64,000 nucleotides of DNA, taken from Deltaproteobacteria bacterium (GTDB lineage: Bacteria > Desulfobacterota > Desulfobulbia > Desulfobulbales > Desulfurivibrionaceae). The translations under genes were made by a program, and so were the position numbers. Location of the stretch: the NCBI GenBank assembly GCA_021802775.1, contig JAJZRJ010000007.1, positions 1 through 64,000 of the forward strand, read 5' to 3'. Below the pieces are notes generated by a model. That model did no database searches, was not told where the DNA came from, and saw only the letters and a program-made list of their open reading frames with translations. This document shows positions 51,134-59,015 of the stretch, piece after piece (positions within the stretch are counted from its first letter, which is position 1; each line of letters opens with the position of its first letter).

Positions 51134-52006
51134 TTATGATTCGTAGGTCCACTGTTCGAGCAGAGTGTGATAGTCGGTTTTGATGGTGTTGATGATCTCT
51201 GTCAGAATCTTGTTGCTGATTCCAAGTGGTTTCAGATCCTCCGGCGTAAGTTTCACGATCAGCGGATCGGTGCTTTCGCCAAGGTGCATGGCCTTGGTGA
51301 TCTTGTTGCCAATGTAGACCACCCTGATGAGGTGAGCGGTCCTGGGGGCGGTCGTGGCGGCTACCTTGGGGGTATGGTGTTGTTTGATGACCTTGAGGTA
51401 CTCCTCCGGGAAGTTCCATACGTCTGCCAGGGCTTGGCCGGCCCGCTGGTGGCTGAATCCGATGATTTCCTTTTCGATCTCGTATTGTGGCCGCCCGGTT
51501 TCGCGCATCCGCTCGAAGACTTGGGCCATCTCGGAGGGGAGGCATTGGGTTAGCGCAATTTTGCCCATGTCGTGGATGATGCCGCACAGAAATGCCTCTT
51601 CCATCATGGTTTCGTCGCGAATCAGGGGCAACGACCTGGCGCAGATGGCCTTGGCCGCGACCGCGGTTCCCAGCGAGTGATGCCACAAGCCCTTGAGGTC
51701 GATCTGCCGTCCTTCCCTCGTGCAGAAGGCGTGGAAGACCGACACGGTCAGTGCCAGGTTTTTGATGGTCTCGAAGCCGAGAACGGTGATCGCCCTGGGC
51801 AGGGTGTCCACCTCGCGCATCAGGCCGTAATAAGCGGAATTGGCAAGTTTGAGCACCTTGGTGGTCAGGGCGGGATCGCGGGAGATGATTTCACCGAGAG
51901 CCGTTGTGGTAAGGGATTCGTTTTTGACCGCGAGATTGATCTGGTTCGCGACAGCGGAGATGGTCGGAAGAGCGGCGACTTTTCGTTGAAAGTGTTTGAT
52001 ATCCAT
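51134..52006 (-). CDS. HDOD-domain signalling protein (second copy)
   Basis: The protein (290 aa) begins at MDIKHFQRKVAALPTISAV, with the HDOD core DPALTTKVLKLANSAYYGLMREV, LPRAITVLGFETIKNLALTV and the HD-like CGIIHDMGKIALTQCLP. It is convergent with the HD-GYP gene, only 6 bp apart. The ATG at 52006 sits just 6 nt after a perfect -10, so the mRNA probably starts at or beside the initiation codon; no ribosome site is visible. A start further upstream would encode low-quality sequence. It may bind c-di-GMP-related partners (inference). Confidence 0.85.
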   Translation of the reverse strand: MDIKHFQRKVAALPTISAVANQINLAVKNESLTTTALGEIISRDPALTTKVLKLANSAYYGLMREVDTLPRAITVLGFETIKNLALTVSVFHAFCTREGRQIDLKGLWHHSLGTAVAAKAICARSLPLIRDETMMEEAFLCGIIHDMGKIALTQCLPSEMAQVFERMRETGRPQYEIEKEIIGFSHQRAGQALADVWNFPEEYLKVIKQHHTPKVAATTAPRTAHLIRVVYIGNKITKAMHLGESTDPLIVKLTPEDLKPLGISNKILTEIINTIKTDYHTLLEQWTYES

Positions 52007-52012
52007 AATATT

Positions 52013-52041
52013 ATTATATCCGAAAAAAGCTGCGATGGCAA
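52013..52041 (-). promoter_or_regulatory. Near-consensus promoter placed 6 nt before the HDOD start codon
   Basis: On the minus strand TTGCCA (52041-52036) precedes, after 17 nt, TATAAT (52018-52013), matches of 5/6 and 6/6. The ATG begins 6 nt downstream, so a leaderless transcript is expected. It is divergent from the riboswitch promoter near 52111. Confidence 0.75.
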
Positions 52042-52110
52042 ATTTTCCAGTGGGTATGAGGGCCTGGGGAATCCGGGATATTACGCGGCCGTGCGTTATC
52101 GCGGCTCCAC

Positions 52111-52139
52111 TTGACAAGCGACCGGATATTTTTTAAGTA
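52111..52139 (+). promoter_or_regulatory. Probable promoter of the first cobalamin-riboswitch transcript
   Basis: A perfect -35, TTGACA (52111-52116), is followed by a weak -10 (TTAAGT at 52133-52138, 16-nt spacing). It lies about 20 nt before the riboswitch P1 region. Confidence 0.45.
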
Positions 52140-52152
52140 AGCGGTACATAAC

Positions 52153-52438
52153 CACCCAGGTGCTCCTAGCCGAGCAGAAAGAGGGAACCCGGTGCGAATC
52201 CGGGACGGGCCCGCCGCTGTAACCGGGGACGACTGCCGCACAAGGCCACTGTCGATAAGGCAAGGGCGATGATTTCCGGCAAGATCAAGGAAGGCAAGGT
52301 TTTTCGCCGCAGGAATACGTGAAGGTATTTCGAGGACGAAGAACCGAAGCCTGACGCCGAGATTGCCAAAATCAGCCCCTTGACGACGGGAAGGCGCGGC
52401 AGGAGGACGAGCCGGAAGTCAGAAGACCTGCCTGGGAT
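52153..52438 (+). ncRNA. Cobalamin riboswitch 1, with large peripheral insertion
   Basis: P1 arms CCCAGG (52155-52160) and CCTGGG (52431-52436) close the element. Inside, AGGGAACCCGGTGCGAATCC, GCCCGCCGCTGTAA, GCCACTG (about 52245-52251), GGGAAGG (52388-52394) and the B12 box AGTCAGAAGACCTGCC (52417-52432) follow in canonical order. The 136 nt between GCCACTG and GGGAAGG are far more than the usual few tens, so one peripheral helix is greatly enlarged. It controls the Gate-domain gene through the terminator at 52499-52537. Confidence 0.9.
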
Positions 52439-52498
52439 GGATGCGCTGCCGCCGTGGACGGGTGACATGTGCTTTATGATCATGTGGATAAACCAGGG

Positions 52499-52537
52499 AA
52501 TCCCCGGATCGATGCAAAATCGGCCCGGGGATTTTTT
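52499..52537 (+). terminator. Riboswitch expression-platform terminator
   Basis: AATCCCCGG (52499-52507) pairs with CCGGGGATT (52525-52533), followed by a T-run. The structure ends only a few nucleotides before the ATG at 52545. It is the natural OFF state of the preceding cobalamin riboswitch (termination when corrinoid is bound). Confidence 0.85.
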
Positions 52538-52544
52538 ATTGACC

Positions 52545-53516
52545 ATGGAAATGCACGCACTGACCTTCACCTCGCTCTGGCACGGACTTGGCTGGCCGCT
52601 TATCCGGCTGGTGGCCAGCGTCTCGGCGGGGCTCCTTTTTGCCAATTTCATCGAGGCCCTCAACTGGACCCGGGGGCTGGCGCTGCTGGCCAAACCGCTC
52701 ATCCGCATCGGCCACCTCTCCGAGACCGCCGGCGCCAGTTTTTCCATGGCCTTCTTCTCCGGCGTGGGCTCCAACACCCTGCTGGCCGAGGCCTTTGACC
52801 AGGGCCGTCTCAGCAAAAAAGAGCTGGTGCTGGCCAACCTCTTCAACAGCCTGCCCAATTACTTTATCCACCTGCCCACGGTTTTTTTTCTCACCGCGCC
52901 GCTCATCAAGCTGGCCGCCTTCCTCTACGTGGGCCTCACGCTGCTGGCCGCCCTGCTCCGCACCCTCCTGGTTCTGGTGGCCGGTCGTTTCCTGTTGACC
53001 GCGCGGAATGGCGGCGATGTGGATGCGGAGCCCGCCGCCCACCAGCCGGTCACTCTGCGCCAGGCCATCGACAAGGCGTGGCAGCGCTTCCGGCGGCGGA
53101 TCGGGAAGATCATGCTCTTTACGGTGCCGATCTATACCCTCATCTATTTCATGCAGAAACTGGGACTCTTCCGCTGGCTGGAGCAGGCGATGACCGAGCA
53201 TCTCCGCCTGCTTTCCTGGCTCGATCCGCGGAGTTTCGGCATCGTGGTCGCCCATGTGGCTGCCGAGTTTGCCGCCGGGCTGGCGGCGGCCGGCGCCCTG
53301 CTCGAGGCCGGCACCCTCGATGCCCGCCAGGTGGTGCTGGCGCTCCTGGCCGGCAACGTGCTGGCCTCGCCGGTCCGCACCTTCCGCCACCAGTATCCCT
53401 ACTATGCCGGCATTTTCAGCCCGCGGCTTGCCGCGGAGCTGGTTTTTTGCAGCCAGGCCTTCCGCATCGGCAGCATCGTTGTGGTGGGGATCGCCTATTA
53501 TTGGGCCACGTTGTGA
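52545..53516 (+). CDS. Cobalamin-regulated nucleoside-recognition (Gate) domain membrane protein
   Basis: The 323-residue membrane protein has about 8 hydrophobic segments, including LIRLVASVSAGLLFANFIEAL, LTLLAALLRTLLVLVAGRFLL and IMLFTVPIYTLIYFM. Gate-domain features include SFSMAFFSGVGSNTLLAEAF and NLFNSLPNYFIHLPTVFFL in each half. These occur in the nucleoside-recognition/Gate family (also SpmA/SpmB-like). Control by a B12 riboswitch suggests transport of cobalt, a corrinoid or a corrinoid building block; the substrate is not known. The first ATG at 52545 is used; an in-frame ATG follows 2 codons later. Confidence 0.75.
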   Translation: MEMHALTFTSLWHGLGWPLIRLVASVSAGLLFANFIEALNWTRGLALLAKPLIRIGHLSETAGASFSMAFFSGVGSNTLLAEAFDQGRLSKKELVLANLFNSLPNYFIHLPTVFFLTAPLIKLAAFLYVGLTLLAALLRTLLVLVAGRFLLTARNGGDVDAEPAAHQPVTLRQAIDKAWQRFRRRIGKIMLFTVPIYTLIYFMQKLGLFRWLEQAMTEHLRLLSWLDPRSFGIVVAHVAAEFAAGLAAAGALLEAGTLDARQVVLALLAGNVLASPVRTFRHQYPYYAGIFSPRLAAELVFCSQAFRIGSIVVVGIAYYWATL

Positions 53517-53588
53517 TGTGGCAGGCCCTGCTCTTTCGGGAGGGATAAAAAAATCTGCGGGGTCGGGAGAGCCGATCTGAAAAAAGTC

Positions 53589-53778
53589 GCAAACCGGTGC
53601 CCGTAAGGGCTTGAAAGGGAATCCCGTGTAACTCGGGAGCGGTCCCGCCACTGTCATTCCTGCCTGTTTTCGCTGTTGGGGAGCAGGCACGGCTGGCGCA
53701 AAACGCCACTGTTTCCGGGGGTTGGAAATGGGAAGGCGCGCGAGCCATGGGGAAGAGCCAGGAGACCTGCCTGTTTGC
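53589..53778 (+). ncRNA. Cobalamin riboswitch 2
   Basis: P1 arms GCAAAC (53589-53594) and GTTTGC (53773-53778) enclose ACCGGTGCCCGTAAGGGC, GGGAATCCCGTGTAACTCGG, GGTCCCGCCACTGT, GCCACTG (about 53705-53711), GGGAAGG and the textbook B12 box AGCCAGGAGACCTGCC (53756-53771). No terminator with a U-run is seen before cbiK (53928). A long-range pairing of GATGGG with CCCATC around 53835-53900 could act on the ribosome site, so translational control is possible. Confidence 0.92.
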
Positions 53779-53927
53779 TGTGTGCCACTCGGTCATTCGA
53801 GGCTCCTTCGCGGAAAGGAGAGGCAACGGGCTTGATGGGGGCGAGGTCTTTTCCGTCACCGGCACCGTGCCTTCTTCTCCACGCGGCGGAGCACCCATCA
53901 ACCATCAATAAGGAGAAGAGGCAGCGT

Positions 53928-54905
53928 ATGCGCGACAACAAGTTGATTCATGGAATTCTGACCATCCTGCTGGCCCTTGCCATCCCGCTCACCACCGCGG
54001 CCAGGCCCGGCGAGGAGAAGGCCATTGTGCTGGCGGTCTTCGGCACCAGCCACGTCGAGGGGCTGCCCGGCATCCTCGCCATCCGCGACGGGGTGCGGCA
54101 GGCCTTTCCAAAGACGCGGGTGGAACTGGCCTTCACTTCCAACATTATCCGCCGGATTTGGCAGAAGCGCAGCCAGGACCCGAGTTACCGGGGCGCCCAC
54201 CCCGAGGTGCCGCGGGAGATTCTGGAGGTTAGGGGTCCCCTGGCCACCATGGCCAACCTCCAGGACGAGGGATACGGCTATCTCATTATCCAGCCGACCC
54301 ATATGGTCGGCGGCGAGGAGTTTGCCGATCTGTCCGCCTATGTGGACGGATTCAATTCCATCCGCACCGTGAAGGCGCGCAACCTGCCCTTTAAACGGGT
54401 GATCGTCGGCCGCCCTGCCTTGGGCGTTCCCGGCATCGAGCACGAATACCGGCGCGACATCGAGATCGCCGCCAAGGCCCTGGCCGCGGATGTTGCGGCG
54501 GCGGCCGGCCAGCAGCGGGCCCTGGTCTACATGGCCCATGGCAACGAGCATTATTCCACCGGCTATTATCTGGAGCTGGAGGCGGTGATGCGGGAGATGT
54601 ACCCGGCTACCCCGACCTACATCGGCACGGTGGAGGGCTTTCCCGAGTTGGCGCGAGTGGTGGCCGCCTTGGAGCATGACGGCGTGCGGCAAGTGTATCT
54701 GAAGCCGCTGATGACCGTGGCCGGCGATCATGCCAGGAACGACATGGCCGGTGACGAGCCCGATTCCTGGCGAAAGATCCTGGAAGCCAAGGGGATCGAC
54801 GTGCGGATTGATCTGCGCGGGGTGGGAGAACTTCCGGCCTTTGTCGAGATTTTCGTCCAGCACATCCGGGATGCCGCCAAGGATCACGGCCTGGAGCTCA
54901 AGTAG
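53928..54905 (+). CDS. cbiK: Exported sirohydrochlorin cobaltochelatase CbiK
   Basis: The 325-residue protein has a signal peptide (LIHGILTILLALAIPLTTA then ARPGEEK). It is followed by the CbiK fold: AIVLAVFGTSHVEGLPGILA, LIIQPTHMVGGEEFADL, LVYMAHGNEHYSTGYY (catalytic His) and LKPLMTVAGDHARNDMAGDE (second His). CbiK inserts cobalt into sirohydrochlorin early in anaerobic B12 synthesis. Exported CbiK is known from Desulfovibrio, where it is periplasmic, so this copy is also expected outside the cytoplasm. That is odd for biosynthesis and may point to metal or haem-linked uptake. It lies directly upstream of btuCDF-like genes. AGGAG/AGAGG precede the ATG. Confidence 0.9.
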   Translation: MRDNKLIHGILTILLALAIPLTTAARPGEEKAIVLAVFGTSHVEGLPGILAIRDGVRQAFPKTRVELAFTSNIIRRIWQKRSQDPSYRGAHPEVPREILEVRGPLATMANLQDEGYGYLIIQPTHMVGGEEFADLSAYVDGFNSIRTVKARNLPFKRVIVGRPALGVPGIEHEYRRDIEIAAKALAADVAAAAGQQRALVYMAHGNEHYSTGYYLELEAVMREMYPATPTYIGTVEGFPELARVVAALEHDGVRQVYLKPLMTVAGDHARNDMAGDEPDSWRKILEAKGIDVRIDLRGVGELPAFVEIFVQHIRDAAKDHGLELK

Positions 54906-54912
54906 GCGCGGC

Positions 54913-55944
54913 ATGACCTCCACCCACCGTGCATACCCGTGGCTGGCCATGGGGCTGATGCTGGCGGTCTGTATCGCCATCGTCCTCTCCACCGGCCTGG
55001 GCTTCATCCCTATCACCCCGGCCGAGGTGGTGCGGGTGATCGCCAGCCGTCTTACCGGCGATACGGGTTTGACGGCCGGTCTCGACCCGGTCTTTTCCTA
55101 CGTGGTGCTCGATGTGCGGCTGCCGCGCATCCTGGCCGCGGTGGGAGTCGGCGCGGGGCTCGCCATCTGCGGCGTGCTTTTTCAGGGGTTGCTGCTCAAC
55201 CCCCTGGCCGACCCCTATACCCTGGGCATCTCTTCCGGGGCCGCCTTCGGTGCCTCGGTGGCGTTACTCGCCGACGGCACCCTGCTCGGCCATCTGCCGG
55301 TGCCGCTCTTTGCCTTTGCCGGCGCCATGGCGGCCCTGGTGGTGGTGCTGTGGCTCGCCTCCCACGACGGCCAGCTCTCGGCCAATACCCTGATTCTCTC
55401 CGGTGTCATTGTCGGCGCCATTCTCGCCGCCGGCATCAGCTTCATGAAATACCTGGCCGACGAGCAGGTGGGAGTGATCGTCTTCTGGCTCATGGGCAGT
55501 TTTGCCGGTCGAACCTGGGCGCAGGTGGGCGTGGTCTTCGCCACCGTGCTGGCCGGCCTCCTGGTTGCTGTCTATTACGGCCGCGACCTCAACATCATCG
55601 CCCTCGGCAGCCGCACCTCCGATTCGCTGGGGGTGGAGACCGGGCGGGTTCGCAAGATACTGCTGGTGGCGGCCTCGCTGCTGGTGGGGGTCTGCGTTTC
55701 GGTCTCCGGCATCATCGGCTTCATCGGCCTCATCGTCCCGCACCTCATGCGGATGGTGGCAGGTCCCGACAACCGGCGTCTTACGGTGGTGGCGGCCCTG
55801 GCTGGCGGTCTGCTGCTGCTCATGGCCGATACCGTGACCCGGGCGGTGCTGCCGGCCGAGGTGCCCATCGGCGTGCTCACGGCGCTCATCGGCGGCCCTT
55901 TCTTCTGCTACATCTTCCGGCGGCGGGGGGCGTTCCATGGTTGA
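54913..55944 (+). CDS. FecCD/BtuC-family ABC permease
   Basis: The 343-residue permease has ten-helix BtuC-type hydrophobicity, with LDVRLPRILAAVGVGAGLAICGVLFQGLLLNPLADPYTLGISSGAAFGA (read in pieces) near the N-terminus, the family's most conserved stretch. Late in the protein are VSGIIGFIGLIVPHLMRM and MADTVTRAVLPAEVPIGVLTALIGGPFF. With the next two genes it forms an importer for corrinoid, haem or siderophore. The riboswitch upstream of cbiK and the cbi genes downstream suggest corrinoid or cobalt-complex uptake. The last 8 nt overlap the ATPase gene. Confidence 0.9.
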   Translation: MTSTHRAYPWLAMGLMLAVCIAIVLSTGLGFIPITPAEVVRVIASRLTGDTGLTAGLDPVFSYVVLDVRLPRILAAVGVGAGLAICGVLFQGLLLNPLADPYTLGISSGAAFGASVALLADGTLLGHLPVPLFAFAGAMAALVVVLWLASHDGQLSANTLILSGVIVGAILAAGISFMKYLADEQVGVIVFWLMGSFAGRTWAQVGVVFATVLAGLLVAVYYGRDLNIIALGSRTSDSLGVETGRVRKILLVAASLLVGVCVSVSGIIGFIGLIVPHLMRMVAGPDNRRLTVVAALAGGLLLLMADTVTRAVLPAEVPIGVLTALIGGPFFCYIFRRRGAFHG

Positions 55945-56725
55945 GAACACCGGGTTCCTGCTGCATGATGTCCATTTTGCCTATGGCGACAAGGCTGCTT
56001 TGCGCGGCGTGGATTTGACCTTGCCGCTTGGCCGTTTCTACGGGGTGGTCGGCCCCAACGGCTGTGGCAAGTCCACCCTGCTCGACGTGCTGATGGCGAA
56101 CCGGCAACCCCGGCAGGGGCGGGTACTGCTCGACGGCGCGGCAGTAGGCCACCATGGCCGCCGGCAGTTGGCCCGGCAGGTGGCTTTGGTGCCGCAGGAT
56201 TTTGCCATCCCCTTTGCCTTCACCGTGCTGGAGGTGGTGCTCATGGGCCGCCATCCCTATCTGCCGCGCTTCGGCACCCCGACCGCGGCAGACCTGGATT
56301 GTGCCGAGCAGGCCATGGCGGCCCTCGGTATTGCCGAACTCCGCGAGCGGTCGGTCACCGGGCTCTCCGGCGGCGAGAAGCAGCGGGTGGTGGTGGCCAG
56401 GGCCCTGGCCCAGGATACCCCGATCCTGCTCCTCGATGAGGCGACCTCCAACCTCGACATCCGTCATACCCTGGAGATTTTCCAGGTGGCACGGGAACGG
56501 GTGCGGCACGGGAGGACGGTGATCGCGGTGGTCCACAACCTGAACCTGGCCGCGGCCTATTGCGACGAGATGGTTTTTCTGGACGAGGGGCGGGTGGCGG
56601 CGGCCGGACCAACGGCCACGACGCTGACCAGCACCACCATTGCCGAGGTTTTTGGCGTGGAGAGCCGGGTGGCCCGCGATGATTTCTGCGGCACCCTGCA
56701 GGTCTCCTTCCGGTATGGAGATTGA
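55937..56725 (+). CDS. ABC transporter ATPase, BtuD/FepC type
   Basis: The 262-residue ATPase has Walker A GVVGPNGCGKSTLLDVLM, Q-loop VALVPQDF, signature VTGLSGGEKQRVVVARALAQ, Walker B PILLLDEATSNLDI and H-loop AVVHNLNLAAAYCDE. It matches the FepC/BtuD group serving FecCD permeases. Its stop abuts the binding-protein gene (next ATG at 56726). Confidence 0.92.
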   Translation: MVENTGFLLHDVHFAYGDKAALRGVDLTLPLGRFYGVVGPNGCGKSTLLDVLMANRQPRQGRVLLDGAAVGHHGRRQLARQVALVPQDFAIPFAFTVLEVVLMGRHPYLPRFGTPTAADLDCAEQAMAALGIAELRERSVTGLSGGEKQRVVVARALAQDTPILLLDEATSNLDIRHTLEIFQVARERVRHGRTVIAVVHNLNLAAAYCDEMVFLDEGRVAAAGPTATTLTSTTIAEVFGVESRVARDDFCGTLQVSFRYGD

Positions 56726-57649
56726 ATGATGCGGATTTTTCGTGCCTTATCGCTGTTCATGCTCGTCGTTGGCGTCGCTATGCCGGCCGGTGCGGCGAGC
56801 TTTGTCGACGAGGCGGGCCGTACCATCACGGTGGCCAGGCCCTTTAGCCGCATCATCTCCCTCTACCCGGCCCACACCGAGAATCTCTTCAGCCTTGGCC
56901 TCGACCGCGAAATCGTCGGCGTTTCCAGGAACGAGGATTTTCCCCCGGCGGCGCTGGCCAAGCCCACTTTCGACTACCGGGGCGATGCGGAGCGGATTTT
57001 GGCCGTCCGGCCCGACCTGGTGCTCATCCGGCCGATGATCGAACGGAGCCACCCGCAGTTGGTGGCCAAGCTCAAGGAGGCCGGCATCACCGTGGTCTCG
57101 TTGCAGCCGGTGAGCATCGACGAGACCTACACCTACTGGCGCCAGCTCGGGCTGCTCACCGGCAAAGGCGCCGCGGCAGAAAGCATGGTCAAGCGCTGCC
57201 AGGAGGAACTCCTGGCCATCGACCGCATCGTGGCCACCATCCCCGAGGCCCAGCGCCAGCGGGTTTACTTCGAGGCGATCCATGCCAGGATGAAGACCTT
57301 CGCCCCCGCCAGCATGGCGATCTTCGCCCTGACCAGGGCGGGCGGTGTCAACGTGGCCAGCGATGCCGAGCGGGTGCGGGAGACCAACATTGCTGCCTAC
57401 GGCAAGGAACGGATTCTGGCCAAGGCAGGCTCCATCGATGTTTTCCTCGCCCAGAGCGGCCCGATGAACCGGGTGGAGGTGGCGACCATCGTGAACGAGC
57501 CCGGCTTTGCGGCCATCAAGGCGGTGCGCGAGGGCAAGGTCCATCTGGTGGACGAGGAGCTGGTCGCCCGGCCCACCCTGCGCCTGGTGGAGGGAATCCG
57601 CCAGCTCGGCCGCATGCTCTACCCCCGGCATTTCAAGGCAGGCCGCTAG
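56726..57649 (+). CDS. Periplasmic corrinoid/metal-chelate binding protein (BtuF-like)
   Basis: The 307-residue protein has a signal peptide (IFRALSLFMLVVGVAMPAGAAS). It is followed by the type III binding-protein fold: VDEAGRTITVARPFSRIISLYPAHTENLFSLGLDREIVGVSRNEDFP (seen in parts), DLVLIRPMIERSHPQLV and, near the end, GKVHLVDEELVARPTLRLVEGI. The family includes BtuF and siderophore-binding proteins. Ligand inference comes from the riboswitch and cobalamin genes only. Confidence 0.85.
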   Translation: MMRIFRALSLFMLVVGVAMPAGAASFVDEAGRTITVARPFSRIISLYPAHTENLFSLGLDREIVGVSRNEDFPPAALAKPTFDYRGDAERILAVRPDLVLIRPMIERSHPQLVAKLKEAGITVVSLQPVSIDETYTYWRQLGLLTGKGAAAESMVKRCQEELLAIDRIVATIPEAQRQRVYFEAIHARMKTFAPASMAIFALTRAGGVNVASDAERVRETNIAAYGKERILAKAGSIDVFLAQSGPMNRVEVATIVNEPGFAAIKAVREGKVHLVDEELVARPTLRLVEGIRQLGRMLYPRHFKAGR

Positions 57650-57652
57650 GGC

Positions 57653-59014
57653 ATGGGCGCATCATCCCATCGCATACCCGGAGTGCTCCTGGCCGGCACC
57701 CACAGCGGCTGCGGCAAAACCACCGTGACCCTGGGGCTGATGGCCGCCCTTCGCCAGCGGGGGCTTGCGGTGGCGCCCTTCAAGTGCGGGCCGGATTTCA
57801 TCGATCCCACCTTACACAAACTGGCGACCGGTCGCGTCTCCCACAATCTCGATCCCTGGATGTGCGGCGATGCCTTTGTGCAGGGGTGTTTCACCCGCCA
57901 CGCCTCCGCGGCCGATGTGGCGGTGGTGGAGGGAGTGATGGGCCTCTTTGACGGCGCTGCGGGCAGCGGCGCCCATCTGGCCAAGGTGCTCGGCCTGCCG
58001 GTGGTGCTGGTGATCGATGCCCGCTCCATGGCCGAGAGCGCGGCCGCCGTGGTCAAGGGCTTTGAGGAACTGGATCCGGCGGTGCGGGTGGCGGGAGTGA
58101 TTCTCAATCGGGTGGGCAGCGAGCGCCACCTGGGGTTGTTGCGCGATGCCATTGCCGCCCATTGCCGGGCCGAGGTGCTGGGGCATCTGCCGCGCGACCA
58201 GGCCTTTGTCATTCCCGAGCGCCATCTGGGGCTCCGGATGGGCAGCGAAAAACCGCTGGACGAGGCGGCCATCGACCGGCTCGCCGGGACCGTGACCCGC
58301 CATGTCGATCTCGGCCGGCTGGCTGCCCTGGCCGCCACTGCCGCGCCGCAACCGCCAGCGAAGGCGGCCGGTGGGAGTCCGCTTCTTCCGCCGCGGGTGC
58401 GCATCGGCATCGCCAGGGATGCGGCCTTCTGCTTCTATTATGAGGAGAATCTGGCCTCGCTGGCTGCGGCCGGCGCCGAACCGGTGGAGTTCAGTCCGCT
58501 CACGGATCGGGCCCTGCCGGCAAACCTGGCTGGTCTTTATCTCGGCGGCGGCTACCCGGAACTGTATGCGGCGGAGCTGGCCGCCAATCAGGGGATGCGG
58601 GCGGCGATCCGCGACTGGTCGTTGTCCGGCCGGCCGCTCTACGCGGAGTGCGGCGGCTTCATGTACCTGACCGGGGGCATCCACGACAGCGATGGCCGCT
58701 TCCATCCCATGGCCGGCGTCTTTCCGGTGGAGGCGCGGATGCAGCGGGGCCGGGCCAGCCTGGGCTACCGCGAGGCCACCCTGACCAGCCCGACCATGTT
58801 CGGCCGGCCCGGCGTTACCCTGCGCGGCCACGAGTTCCACTATTCGGCCATCGGCCCCATGCCGGCAACGGTGGCCCGGGCGTACCGTCTGGGGGATGGC
58901 CGCGAGGAGGGGTATCTGATCAATCAGCGGACCCTGGGCAGCTACCTCCACCTCCATTTCGGCGGTACGCCGGAGGCAGCCCGCCGTTTTGTCCGTTTTT
59001 GCCAGGAGCAATGA
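57653..59014 (+). CDS. cbiA: Cobyrinate a,c-diamide synthase
   Basis: The 453-residue amidotransferase has GVLLAGTHSGCGKTTVTLGLMAAL (ATP-binding DTB-synthetase-like P-loop), PFKCGPDFIDPTLH, VVEGVMGLFDGA and, in the C-terminal glutaminase, LYLGGGYPELYA, YAECGGFMYLTGGI (Cys nucleophile) and LRGHEFHYSAIG (His). CbiA amidates cobyrinic acid a and c side chains with glutamine and ATP. It starts 3 bp after the binding-protein gene and overlaps nothing downstream except a 1-nt gap to cbiC. Confidence 0.95.
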   Translation: MGASSHRIPGVLLAGTHSGCGKTTVTLGLMAALRQRGLAVAPFKCGPDFIDPTLHKLATGRVSHNLDPWMCGDAFVQGCFTRHASAADVAVVEGVMGLFDGAAGSGAHLAKVLGLPVVLVIDARSMAESAAAVVKGFEELDPAVRVAGVILNRVGSERHLGLLRDAIAAHCRAEVLGHLPRDQAFVIPERHLGLRMGSEKPLDEAAIDRLAGTVTRHVDLGRLAALAATAAPQPPAKAAGGSPLLPPRVRIGIARDAAFCFYYEENLASLAAAGAEPVEFSPLTDRALPANLAGLYLGGGYPELYAAELAANQGMRAAIRDWSLSGRPLYAECGGFMYLTGGIHDSDGRFHPMAGVFPVEARMQRGRASLGYREATLTSPTMFGRPGVTLRGHEFHYSAIGPMPATVARAYRLGDGREEGYLINQRTLGSYLHLHFGGTPEAARRFVRFCQEQ

Positions 59015-59015
59015 G

